From Massospora cicadina (Eukaryota; Entomophthoromycota; Entomophthoromycetes; Entomophthorales; Entomophthoraceae): a stretch of DNA of 64,000 bases. The translations under genes and the position numbers were made by a program. This document shows positions 22,438 to 32,944 of the stretch, piece after piece. The notes beneath the pieces were generated by a model that saw only the letters and a list, made by a program, of their open reading frames with translations, was not told the DNA's origin and did not search any database. The first letter of the stretch is position 1; the number at the start of each line of letters is the position of its first letter. The stretch spans positions 124,001 to 188,000 of the forward strand of contig JAKSZP010009292.1 of NCBI GenBank assembly GCA_022478985.1. Reading direction: 5' to 3'.

Positions 22438-23319
22438 TGCTGAATGGTTGGCAGGACCTAAATTGTTAGTAATTTTACAGGGGAAATAATAATATTAGCG
22501 GATGCTAATTTATCATATATCATATTAAAATTAACAGTGATTATGGACCAAAAATACCCTAAGTATATCCAAAGCCTGGGATTCGTGGCCTAGCAATTCC
22601 ACTTAATATTTAACTAGATGACATGAGATTGGGGACTTTGTTGGTTAAGTCAGACTTTATAATAGTTGACTTAATGACCCAGGCTCATGGGCTTTGTTAG
22701 TCTATGTCAAAATTAGTTTTAATGTCAATAATTTTTTTAATTAAATTAATTACTAATTAGTGGTACAAATCGCCTTGATATGTGCTACCATTGCTCAAGA
22801 CAAGCAACAACTTAGCTATTTTCAGACGATCAGAGGTTACGCTGTCTTGCAATAATTGTCAGTAAGACACTGACCCCAAGGCTGAGCTAAATTACTTCAG
22901 AGCCTCATAGTTTGTAGACCCTCTGAAGTCTTCATTGTGATCTGCTTTCTAAGTGGCAATGAAGGCGAGGTGTCATGGGTATGGTGTGGTTAACATCAAG
23001 CCCTATAAATTCTTTATAATTACATACAAATAAAAAACAATCGTTTAGCACTTCAAGTGAATAATTTAATATAAAAGCATTTTGAATCTAACTTCTTTCC
23101 ATTGTATTAAGTCAAAGAATTACTTGGGATTTTATTTATCAGGGCATTGAGCCATTGTACAATTATACAACAAGAGTACAGCCTGGAAGTGTTATTCATA
23201 AGGAGTTTGTATTTAAATACTGTCACCGTCTGGTCTATTGTCTCCATACAATAGGCGCCAAAGCCCTCAATTATTTACAAAGAAGAACCAGACATTTAAA
23301 TTAGGCCAAAACTTCAACA
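22438..23319 (+). repeat. 3' LTR of element E
   Basis: Starts TGCTGAATGG and ends CAACA. It is followed by CAGCT (23320-23324), the right target duplication, and then by the continuation of the LTR of D. Confidence 0.85.
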
Positions 23320-23900
23320 CAGCTGACATTTTACAATAATTGGTCTATTGGCATCAATTTAGGCTTAATGAAATACCCTTAATTGGGACGTTGACAAGCC
23401 CCTTGATAGCACTAGGTACTCCCATTTGGGCTGTCCATGTACAAGAGCTATCATGCTGATTTTGAGATTCTATGTACATATTTGCCATAGGGCAGAAAAC
23501 GTATTGCAATAATATGATGGGCAATCTTATAGTTGTTATTAGCTAATGGAATTTTTAGAGCAAATCAAATCTTGGTTCCAGGGCAATTTCTTGATTATAA
23601 AGTCGATTTTATGCATGGTTAATTGGGAGTAATTGAAAGTTTACCTTCAAGGTGATGGCTAGAATTGATGGTTTTTTAAAGGTTCATTTCTAATAAACAA
23701 CCAGAATTTGACATTTCCACCCATTTTGACTAGAACATAAATCTTAAGTTTTTAAATTAGTATGCAATGATTTTAAACAGAATGCTTTAGCTTTGTCCCA
23801 AATTAATGATAATTATAGGGCCAAATTACTTTAACTTTAGGATAAACCAAATTTCTGATGACTTTGAAGCTGGATCCCCTCCTCTCCTCAAGAGCAAACA
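23320..23900 (+). repeat. LTR of element D, right part
   Basis: Continues the LTR broken at 19384 and is homologous to 49520-49950. Shared tracts include ggcatcaatttagg, atcatgctgattt, gattttatgc and ttgatggtttttt. Left and right parts together give an LTR of about 1.1 kb. Confidence 0.7.
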
Positions 23901-24299
23901 ATAGCTATTAATTATTTATGTGTTAAAAATATTTTAGTTACTTTAGTTTTTATACTTTTTTCTTTAGTTATTTTTTACTTTCTTTTTTTATTTTATTTAA
24001 AATGTTAGTATTATATTTATTTTATTTTACTCTTGATCAGCCAATTTATCGAACCTTCTTATAAACTTTTTATGGACATAGTTGTATATATGGTTGTTTA
24101 AAATTTTTTATTGTATAGGTTAATTGTGATGTTTACTTGATAATTTAAATGGGCTAACCTAGATGAGATCCAAAATTTTTTAATTGTCCCAAATTCATGG
24201 GTGTTGCAAAATAGAGCTTCAGTATCTACTTTATAATTAGCCAAATTAGCATTTTTTCATATCCTTTTCATGTCTGGTCTTTTTTATAGCAAAACTGTT
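23901..24299. other. AT-rich spacer
   Basis: Long T and A runs (23930-24010) and no coding or repeat similarity recognised. Confidence 0.4.
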
Positions 24300-25544
24300 T
24301 TCAAAGCGCAATATTGCAACTTGATTATGGTATTTGCAAGTTTCTCAACATATTAAGGAAAATTATTATCGTCAGAACCTTTAAGACTGAATATAGTAGC
24401 ATTGTAGGGCAGGATGTCTTCCATATAACAACTGAAAAGGTGACGTACTGGTAGCAAATGACATGAAATTTGTGGGCAAACAGGCCAAACTCAGGTAGGT
24501 ACTCCATTCAGATGGTTTAAATTTTTTGAATGATATTAACCAACATTTCCTGTGCGCAAACAACTATACTATTGGTTTTGGGATGATAGAGAGTGGAAAG
24601 CACGCCTCTTACTACCATTAAATGGTTGATCTTGGTGAGTACATAGGTGGTGAAATTAATTCCATTATCTGTAAGGATGATCTGAGAACACCTAGCTTTT
24701 AGAGGTTGATTATGAGGACTAACTTGGCTGTAGATACAGCATCTGCTTCCCAAATAGCCTTAGGTTTGACCCATTTAGTTAAGTGGTTGATAGCCATGAT
24801 AATGCACTTGGCCTTCGAATTTCTTGTGGGAAGAGGCTCAACATCAATAGATACAGTATGCCAGTTAAACTTGCCAAAACAAACTATTAATATGTGTTTT
24901 AGAACAGTTTTTTCTCCTTAACAATCCACATAACACTCTAGAGTTTATCTGGATTTTGAAATGCATTGAGTAACTATAATAGAGTTACTTAAATGCTCCT
25001 TCATTTTATTAAATCCAACATGCCCTATGGCCTTATGGGCAGACATTATGATGTCAATTCAGGCCAATGGTTGTGTAATATACACCTTTTGCCCTCAACG
25101 ATCATATAGAGTGTCCTTCTTCTGATTATAGTATCTTGTCTTAGACCTGATGATACCTTATGAATTAATTTAGGCTCACTCAGTACTCTCCACTGATCAT
25201 CTTCTTAGATAACTCATCAGCACCAAGCTAAGTATAGTGATTGTGGGAAGGCGGGATAGAAAGTCAGCATTATAATCTTTTACCCACACATGGTGATTGA
25301 TTGTATAAATTTAGGCTTGAAACTTCAACTTCCAGTGGGCTAATCGGCCCTCATGCTCCTTCAGGTTGTTTGACCATCTTAGGGGTGCATAATTGGCAAC
25401 AACTGTGAAGTGAGTGCCAAGAAGGTAGAACTGATATTATAAAAGTAACTACTGGGCTGACTCTTCTCAAAGTTGTCTAGTTTACTCAAATCAGCCTTTA
25501 AAAAATATTGTTAATCTGATTAGGTCCTTGTTAAGAAGCCTATA
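24300..25544 (-). pseudogene. RNase H and integrase remnant of element F
   Basis: Minus-strand remnant. Near 25440-25330 is the RNase H end: LLGTHFTVVANYAPLRW, then EGRLAHWKLKFQA and DYNADFLSRLP, the typical ADALSR ending. After about 450 bases of degraded connector comes the integrase core: IILTDNGINFTTYVL (near 24690-24645, second Asp), then STLYHPKTNSIV (24600-24565). The C-terminal core is SPFQLLYGRHPALQ (about 24445-24405), as in SPFELLYGR of other elements. The zinc finger is not clear. Element G inserted immediately upstream, at 25545, cutting F from its RT. Confidence 0.7.
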
Positions 25545-25549
25545 TTGAC
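25545..25549. repeat. Target-site duplication of element G, left
   Basis: TTGAC, repeated exactly at 31746-31750 directly after the 3' LTR. Confidence 0.8.
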
Positions 25550-26311
25550 TGTCAGACATTTACCTTTGCAGACTAAAAATAAGAAGGCTGTAGGTCGAGT
25601 TCCACCAAAAAAGGGAAATATCAGCCATTTGCAATATTCTGATCTCATTAAAAGCTCATTTGTTAAAAAATAAAAATGAAAAAGTTGAGGTAATCGGCCA
25701 AAAGTCCCTGGCTGATTCTCAGTGGAACCCCGGAAATTGGGGAAACACCAGTTCAAAACTGTATGGGCACTAGTAAAATTGGCTGGTCAGATTACTCTGA
25801 CCTCACCATGGACTTTGGGGGAATCATTGGAAGGCACTCCCCTGACCCCAAAAAGTCCTCCAACGCACCTGCGTGGGGACCTCCCCCTTTTATAGGCTTG
25901 GTGGGGTCCCCCAAGGTGCATTAAATTTCTCATGTGGTGATTGGCTCAAACTTTTAAAAACGTTACCTCATGGGTACATTTTGGCCAATCAGAATTCTTC
26001 TTCCTTTGTCCTGCTGCCCTGAAGCAAGTTCCTAAGTTCTGATATGTTATTCCTGCATATTGTCTAATTTGGACTCATGTATGTTATTCTTAACATATTC
26101 TTGAATCCCCCCTCGACCCTCAAAATTACTTTAAATATTAGATAATTGGAGGTCAAGGGGCATCATTTCCTTTTATTGCACGCCTATTAAAAATCATAAA
26201 AAATCATATTTTTACTAGCGCTTTTTAATTTAACTTTTTTATTTATTAAAATTTTTTGTGGAAACCAGCTGGCAAAAGCACCAGCGAGCACAATTAAGCT
26301 GGTTTCCCACA
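25550..26311 (+). repeat. 5' LTR of element G (762 bp)
   Basis: Starts TGTCAGACATTT and ends CCCACA. It aligns base for base with 30984-31745. Part of it (25890-26000) aligns with the LTR of K. An 11-base inverted repeat, GGAAACCAGCT (26260-26270) and AGCTGGTTTCC (26297-26307), closes a hairpin just before the primer site. Confidence 0.85.
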
Positions 26312-26314
26312 AAA

Positions 26315-26332
26315 TGGGGCTCACTACAGGGG
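26315..26332 (+). promoter_or_regulatory. Primer-binding site of element G
   Basis: TGGGGCTCACTACAGGGG, three bases after the LTR. It matches the K site with one change and the I site with two. Confidence 0.7.
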
Positions 26333-26339
26333 ATCCCTG

Positions 26340-27220
26340 TATTACCTGAATCATTACTCTGGAGGAGCAACTCGCCAACGCCTTATCCCATCTTAGGGAG
26401 CTTGAGCAGCGCCCTTACAATCTCCCCCTCAAGGTAAAATTAACTCCTGGCAAAGAAAACATCCATACTTTCTTGTATGTTTATGAAGCTTCCATGTGTG
26501 GCTCAATTGAAACACAATAAGTTCAGTACATCCTTCACTGTTTAAGCCGCCTAGCACAAGAGATGATATTTCCTTACCTGAACCCTTCGCTTACTTGGGC
26601 GGAGGTGAAGGAGGCTCTTATGGCTGAATTCTAATTTAAGCAGAGTCTACTCAGGGAAAAACAGGCCTGTATGCGCCTTAGCATGTATGAGGATGAACAA
26701 CTCCTTGCCTTTGCTGAACGGTTTTACCTCACTGTGCAAAGGTTACCAACCTCTAACATGCTCACCCTGGATGATGCTATCGCTGCCCTGTTAATTGGGT
26801 TAGCCTCTCAGACCTCTCTAGCTAGGCATATTATTTCAGTGAAAAGCCATTTCCAGAATATCCATAATCTAAAGGAGGCGTTGATAGATGTTGCAGATTT
26901 CCATTCCTTTGCAACAAACAAGGAAGATGAGGTGATCCCACCAGCTCTCATTATTGAGGAGTTACCATTAGTTGATCAGTTGAGACCTACTCCCTCTGTG
27001 AAGCCTAAAAAGGTTACCACTCTTTCTTATGAATCAATTCCTGTAAGGTAGTAACAACCATCCGTCCGCACCAACTCACTAAAGCTGCTGTGCCTACCCC
27101 TCAGCTAAGTTGGTAAAGGCGTGCCCTAAGGCTATTCACTCTCCTACCTCCATCGTAGCCCTACCAGTTGTTGAGAATACCCTTGGGGACAAATCTGAGG
27201 GGGGTTATGATGAGTTTGGT
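26340..27220 (+). pseudogene. Gag of element G, shortened and broken
   Basis: Begins soon after the primer site with ITLEEQLANALSHLRELEQR and passes through a capsid-like region. This has TFLYVYEASM, a WAEVKEALMAEF block, then an open run 26671-27051 with AFAERFYLTVQRLPTSNML, TLDDAIAALL and HNLKEALIDVADFH. These match YIYKAAMEG, WFEVKEALIN, MLTLDDAVAAIL and IKEALIDVADFH in K. Two in-frame stops interrupt it (near 26518 and 26633). Relative to K, about 400 N-terminal residues and the CX2CX4HX4C knuckle are missing, so RNA packaging would be impaired. In-frame TAG and TAA stops follow at about 27049. Confidence 0.75.
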
Positions 27221-27224
27221 TACT

Positions 27225-28300
27225 AAATTTTTGGAGCCCCCGCAGAGGTAGAAGTTCCTGATTACCTGAACGCTGGAGGAGTAGATGAGACCACCATCCC
27301 TGAGGAAACATACCTCAGTCAAATCCTAGGGTGTCCACAAGTGATTGACACTTCCAGCGATGGTGATCAATTCATAGCTGGTTTAATTCAACCTCTTCAG
27401 CTTGTTTATCCCTTAAGAACCATCATGAATAACTACCCTGAGACAGCTAAAAAACTTATCTCCACCTTACGGCTCAAGGGCTTTTAGCTTTGTCACCTAA
27501 CTTTGGAGGGACCCTCACTAAGGTTGAAGTAGTCATTCAAAAGGTCTGTATCTTGGCCATCTTGGACTCTGGCTCCCCAGTCAACGTGATCTCTACTAAG
27601 CTTATCAAGAAGATCAAGTTAGCACCTGACTTGGAGTACACGTAAGAGTTTGGAACTGCTGGCCCCAACAATACCCGGGCTATTCTGGCCTACTCTTCCC
27701 TTCCCATTCCAGTTAGGAAGCTTGTTTTATCAGCCCCTGCTGTGGCTTTAGATACCAACGCATATAAAATGCTCATCAGCACTCAGTTTATGATTGAGTA
27801 GAGGGAATAATTAACCTGAAGCAAGGTTACCTCTCATTACTCAGCTTTGAAGCCCATTTAGTCTTATCCAATAAAGAACTAATAAGCACGAATACTTCTG
27901 CTTGGTTAAATACCCCTGCGCAGCAATACCTTTATCTTATACCACTTCTGGGCGTCACACAAAGAAATTTCCTGATTCAGTGGATGATTTGGAAGGTATC
28001 CCTTTTTATGCTGCAGATGAGGCAGAGATCAAGCCTGGTGAACAACGAGTGATTGACACAAAATTCACACTTCATATCCCACGCCACTGTTTGTTGCACC
28101 TCGTTAGTATTGAGGGCGTCAGTCCTTTGGAGCCTCGGGTATTGCCTGGCATCCTTGACCCTGCTTATCAAAGGCCCATTACTTTGCTATTGGGGAACCT
28201 CACCTCCAAGGACATAGTTGTAAAAAAACACCAGGAGATTGGCAGAGGCTTGTTAGTCCCTGTGGAGGACATTGAACAAATTCACTCCATTTATACTATT
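27225..28300 (+). pseudogene. Protease and dUTPase-like domain of element G
   Basis: A spacer with VPDYLNAGGVDETTIPEETY (27257-27316) precedes the protease, whose active site is AILDSGSPVNVISTKL (about 27557-27604), with a normal D-S-G. A stop lies near 27643. Then comes a domain at about 27990-28290: GIPFYAADE, GEQRVIDTKFTLHIP, SIEGVS, GILDPAYQRPIT and HQEIGRGLLVPVEDIEQ. In order and spacing this resembles dUTPase motifs 1 to 4 (GYDL; VDTGIxIxIP; RSGLA; GVIDxDYRG; RIAQ), although the RSG and AQ residues are gone. The Gly-rich motif 5 is not visible. A spacer of this general kind exists in many Ty3 elements, so true dUTPase ancestry needs testing. Confidence 0.65.
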
Positions 28301-29790
28301 ATGATATGGGCTTGCCAACGGATAATCTGGCATGTACCTTATACAACGTCCATATCTTAGACAAGCTGACCCCAGATGAGCTGGAAAAAGTTCATACTCT
28401 TCTTAATGATTATAGTGACATTTTTTCTAAATCCGATACTGACTATGGCCACATGAAGGGTTGGTGCCACTCCATTGATGTGGGTGATGCCCATCCCATT
28501 TGGTCAAAACCATACCGCAAGTCCAAGGTGGAAGAACAGCAAATGAGGACAGAACTTCAGCAGTTACTCGATGCAGGGTGTTAGTTCCTTCACAAAGCCC
28601 CTGGTCTTCCCATCTCTTGTTAATAAAAAAAGAATAGAGGACATCATATAGTCATGGATTACCATAGGTTAAATAGCCTCACAAAAAAGGATAGCTATCC
28701 TCTTCCTCGTAATGATGATGCCTTGACCCAACTCTTGGGCTCTAATTACTTTTCTGCCATGGACTTAGCTAGCAGCTATTGGCAAATAAACCTTTCTCCT
28801 CAAGGTCAGGAGAAATGCGCTCTTATCTGTAGTGAAGGTCTCTTCCAACCCACACGATTACCTCAAGGGTTGTGCAACGCACCTGCCTCTTTCCAGCGTG
28901 CAATGGATCACATTTTATGGGACCTCAAGTTGACTTGTGTCATCGTCTATCTTGATGACATCACGGTGTTCTCAAAGAAGTTTTAATGAACATCTTGATC
29001 ACTTAAAGGAGATGTTTCAACGGTTAGATCAATCTAATAAAAAGTTGGAGCCCTCAAAGTGTACCTTCTTCCAAAGGAAACTCGATTTCCTTGGTCAACC
29101 CATTTCTCAAGAGGATATTCAGCCCATGCAGGACAAGGTCAAAGCCATCTCAAAGATGCCAGCCTCTAAAAATCTATGGGATATTTAGGTATTTCTAGGG
29201 ATGATGGGTATTACCATCAGTTCATCCCTAAGTTCGCTCAACTCAGTGAGCCCCTTGTCTGACTACTAACCAAAAATACCCCTTTCTATTGGGGTGCTGA
29301 ACAAAAAGCTGCTTTTGAGACGATGAAGCAACTACTGCATCAACGTCCTATTCTGCGGCACCCCAATTTCAATAAACCTTTCATCTTGTTCACTGATGCC
29401 TCAGAATATGCTGTTGGGGCCATCTTAGCCCAATTAGATGAACATGGGGTGGATCATACTGTATCCTAATTCAGTAAGATGCTGTAAAAAGTGGAACGCA
29501 ACTACAGTGTAACTGAGAAGGAGTGCCTAGCTGTCCTGTTGGCTGTAAAGCACTACAGCCATTTTATCTATGGAACCACTTTCACTGTAGTCACTGATCA
29601 CGCATCTCTAAAAAGGTTAAAGAGCATGAAGGATCCTACTGGTTGGCTAGCTCGCTGGGCTCTAAAGCTTCAGCCTTATGACATGATGATTGAACATTTT
29701 GATGGAACCTGTCACTTGAATGTTGATGGGTTGACTCAGCTACCAGTCCTTCACTTTGATGATAGTGAAACAGAAAGGCTACATGAACTT
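28301..29790 (+). pseudogene. RT and RNase H of element G, broken
   Basis: RT starts with LEKVHTLLNDYSDIFSKSD (28380-28437) and HPIWSKPYRKSKVEEQQMR. After a broken stretch at 28580-28650 it continues open at 28654-28986: MDYHRLNSLTKKDSYPLPR, FSAMDLASSYWQINLSP, LFQPTRLPQGLCNAPASFQR and the intact catalytic box VIVYLDDITVFS (about 28936-28970). A one-base insertion at about 28981 shifts the frame. RNase H has a TDASEYAVGAILAQ core (29395-29436) and, at 29491-29760, ERNYSVTEKECLAVLLAVKH and TDHASLKRL. It ends at FDGTCHLNVDGLTQLP. YLDD is intact here, unlike A, C, I and K. Confidence 0.85.
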
Positions 29791-30983
29791 TTAATGACCC
29801 CCAGTGAATGGGAGGATGAGGATGAGCCTGTTCAAAAGATGTTAGACTGGCACTCCCATAATACTAAAGTTGAAGATGGGAAGTTGTATAAGCAGGTGGG
29901 GACAAAATGGATACCTTACCTTTGACCCTTGGAACGTGTACCTGCTATCTTAGAAGCACATTCTACCATAGGTCATGGAGGGTAAGAAAAACCTATGAAT
30001 GGATTAAGGATCGGTTTTACTGGGATAAAATGATGGAATCTATTATTGATGTTTTGGAAGCCTGCCTTACTTGTAAGAGCAATCTGGCTTCAATTCTAGA
30101 TACCAATACAAACCAACTACCCCGCAGCAACCATTTCACAACATCAGCTTAGATGTAATAGGTCCCCTTCCTCAGTCTACTAGTGGGAATAATTTATCTT
30201 AGTAGCTATTGACCACCTCACTAAGTGGGTTGAAGCCGTGGCTCTTCCTGCTCAAACAGCTAAGGCCACCGTCACCTTTTTACATCAACACATCTTCACT
30301 AGTCACGGTTGCCCCCAAGTACTGCTCCGTGATAACGGAAAAAAATCACCTCCAGAGTAGTCAAACTTCTGGCCACTTCCATGGGAGCACAACTCTTCTC
30401 AGCTCCGTATAACCCCTCCACTAACGGAACAGTGGAAAGGGCAAATGGAACCTTGGTTTCCATTCTGAAAAAGCAGGCCACATCTGATCCTCTTTACTGG
30501 GATCAATATTTGCATAGTGCTCTTATGGCATACCAGACCAGCTATCACCAGATTTTGAAAATGTCTCCATTCCATGTCTTGTATGGACGGGAACCAGGAA
30601 TACCTGCCCTCTTAGATAAGGATGTATTCTCTTCCTGAGTTGAGGAACCAGATGAAGTTATGAGAAGATTGGCTCAACGCATAATCCAACTCCAATCCGA
30701 AGCTATGACTAATTTAGAAAATTTAGTGACCGAAGAAGGGCATGCTGCTAATGATCTCCAAACCCCCTACCTTCCAAGTATCCAACATGGTTTTGTACTA
30801 CCATAACCGCATCACCCATAGAGGTGGTGAACTTGGAACAATCTGGGAGGGTCCTTTTATCATCATCTACAAGAGAAGAAATGAGTACTCTATCAAAAAT
30901 CTAGCTAATGGTATCACTATTAATCATGTACATGGCCATTTCCTTCGATCCTACTTGCCCCCCAACATTCTTAAGGGGGTGAT
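29791..30983 (+). pseudogene. Integrase of element G, broken; polypurine tract at its end
   Basis: Zinc-binding part at about 29960-30085: HGGVRKTYEWIKDRFYWDKM, then CLTCKSN. Core: an LDVIGPLPQST-like stretch (30150-30180, first Asp), VAIDHLTKWVEAVALPA across a frameshift, LLRDNG (about 30320, second Asp), then APYNPSTNGTVERANGTL (30402-30455, with the Glu). SPFHVLYGREPGIPAL follows. The C-terminal GPY/F domain is at 30742-30975: WEGPFIIIYKRRNEYSIKNL and VHGHFLRSYLPP. Stops and shifts occur at about 30190, 30350 and 30638. TTAAGGGGG (30971-30979) just before the 3' LTR is the polypurine tract. Confidence 0.85.
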
Positions 30984-31745
30984 ATTCAGACATTTACCTT
31001 TGAAGACTAAAAATAAGAATGCTGTAGGTCAAGTTCTGTCAAAAAGGGAAATTTCAGTCATTTGCAATATTCCGATTTCATTAAGAGCTCATTTATAAAA
31101 ATAATAATGAAAAAGTTGAGGTAATTGGCCAAAAGTCCCTAGCTGATTCTTGGTGGAACCCCATTAATCAGGGAAACACCATTTTGAAACCTGTATGGGC
31201 ACTAGTAAAATCGGCTGGTCAGATTACTCTGACCTCACCATGGACTTTGGGGGAATCATTGGAAGGCACTCCCCTGACCCTAACAAAGTCCTCCAATGCA
31301 CCTTTGCGGGGCCCACCTTTTTTATAGGCTTAGCGGGGGTCCCCCAAGGTCCAATAAATTTCTCAGGTGGTGATTGGCTCAAACTTATATAAAAATTGTT
31401 ACCTCATGAGTACATTTGGCCAATCATAATTCCTCTTACTTTGTCCCACTGCTCTGAAGTGAATTCCTGAATTATAATATGTCATTTCTGCATATTTCCC
31501 AATTTAGACTCATGTACATTATTCCAAACATATTCCCAAATCCCCCTCAACCCTCAAAATTACTTTAACTATTAGATAGTTGGAGGTCAAGGGGCATCAT
31601 TTTCCCTTTATAGCACGCCTATCAAAAATCATAAAAAATCCAATTTTTACAAGCGCTTTTTATTTTAATTTTTTATTCATTAAAATTATTTGTGGAAACC
31701 AGCTGGCAAAAGCACCATCAAGCACAATTAAGCTGGGTTCCCACA
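30984..31745 (+). repeat. 3' LTR of element G (762 bp)
   Basis: The partner of 25550-26311, ending CCCACA and followed by TTGAC. Its first bases (ATTCAGACATTT against TGTCAGACATTT) have lost the canonical TG. The terminal hairpin is kept with one mismatch. Confidence 0.85.
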
Positions 31746-32447
31746 TTGACAAAATTTCCAAACTTGTGTAATGTGTTAAAACCTGTGGTAGGGAATAGAT
31801 GCAGAAAGGCGATTATCTTAGGTCTAATAATCACAATGGGCCAATTTTGTAGGTTCTGCACATAAGATGGTAATTTCACAACGGGACTCCAGATGATCTT
31901 GCCTAATTACAGATGCAACTTTAGTTTGTATAATTTAATCCTGGCCTAATTTAACAGTGGTTAAAGAGTTATCTCTTCTCCCATTAGAATGGCGCACAGG
32001 ACAATTAAGCAAAATTAATTTGTGAGCGCTTTATATAAGGTATAGGTGAAATTGCCATAGAATGAGATAAGGGCTTTATACCAGAAATTTTCCACCATTA
32101 TCTGGGGTTTCTTCTGGCTCATTAAGTTCATATTGATTATTTGGTTACAACTCACTGAAAACTGTACTTCTACTTAAGTTAGAATTATGTAGTGTGGAAG
32201 GAAGAGAATTTTTGGCATATCTTCAGTCATAAGGGTCCATTTGAAACCAATATCTGCCCTATTTGAGGAAGGTTAGCTATATCCCCTATCCTCCCCATGA
32301 CTATGGTTACACTGTAGACCCTTTGTACTAAAAAACATTTATTTTGGTGTTTACTGTTAATATTGCATTCCTGAGTTTGAAAAACCACTTGTTAAAATCT
32401 GAGGATCGCTCACTTGGATATTAAAATCCTGCACTTATATTTGAGAA
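31746..32447. other. Degraded sequence between G and the D-type LTR
   Basis: By position this is the part of remnant F cut off by G. The minus strand has scattered open pieces (for example IRQDHLESRCEITILCAEP near 31890) that could be the protease-RT spacer of a gypsy element. None carries a diagnostic motif. Confidence 0.3.
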
Positions 32448-32921
32448 GAAGTTCAGTCAAAAGATCCTCGATTTAATGCTATTATCTTACAGTACATTGT
32501 CCGTTTGGAAGCTCACTAGGCTTATCTAAAATTATATGACTCTTTGGGTCTTATTGAAAATTTTCTCCTACAAATCTGGGAATTTTACTGACCCAGGTAA
32601 AAATACTAGCTGGTGATTTCTGTCCTAATAGCTTGTTACCATGCTTAATGGGAACCAATTATGACAAAAAACCAGAGAAAGAGATTGAGAGAATATAACT
32701 TTTTAAAAAGATATGATTTAATTATTTTGTTCCCTTTCCATTAGGCCAGGCGCAAGTATTTATACCTCAAGGCATCTCCTGGACACACTTTGAGCACGCA
32801 ATTTTCAACGGATATTATTTTACACCTTAGTTTGGCTAAGGTCTGATACAACCATGACCTTTTACTAGGACTATTGATGGCAAAATACTCCTAAAACTGG
32901 GAAGGATTAAGGTACAAAATT
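32448..32921 (+). repeat. D-type LTR, second copy, left part
   Basis: Homologous to 18850-19310 (gtttggaagctcactaggc, ctggtgatttctgtcctaa, gcaagtatttatacctc, gaccttttacta). It ends with TACAAAATT (32913-32921), the target duplication of LINE H, and resumes at 49457. No adjacent D internal sequence is seen, so it is probably a solo LTR. Confidence 0.65.
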
Positions 32922-32940
32922 TTAATTTTAATTTTATTTG
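32922..32940 (-). repeat. 3' tail of LINE H
   Basis: On the minus strand this reads as short AAATAAAATTAAAATTAA-type repeats right before the target duplication, the usual 3' end of a LINE copied by target-primed reverse transcription. Confidence 0.7.
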
Positions 32941-32944
32941 GGGA

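Larger units (their letters stand above)
19385..23319 (+). mobile_element. Gag-only, non-autonomous LTR element E
   Basis: Two LTRs of about 890 and 882 bp (19385-20275 and 22438-23319) enclose only 2.16 kb. The inside begins with a tRNA-like primer site, then gag with a zinc knuckle, then AT-rich sequence and a polypurine-like tract. No RT, RNase H or integrase is present, so movement would have needed proteins from another element. The flanking bases TAGTT (left) and CAGCT (right) differ by two C/T changes. The uninterrupted second copy of the host LTR at 49524-49528 reads CAGCT, which confirms the insertion point. Confidence 0.85.
25550..31745 (+). mobile_element. Ty3/gypsy element G
   Basis: A 6.2-kb plus-strand element with two 762-bp LTRs, a perfect 5-bp target duplication TTGAC, a primer-binding site, gag, protease, dUTPase-like domain, RT, RNase H, integrase and a polypurine tract (TTAAGGGGG, 30971-30979). 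LTRs differ modestly, so it is of intermediate age. It belongs with A and K: gag, protease and RT align across the three. Compared with K it lacks most of the N-terminal gag and the zinc-knuckle segment. Stops and frameshifts break gag, protease, RT and integrase. It is inserted in remnant F, opposite orientation. Confidence 0.9.
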
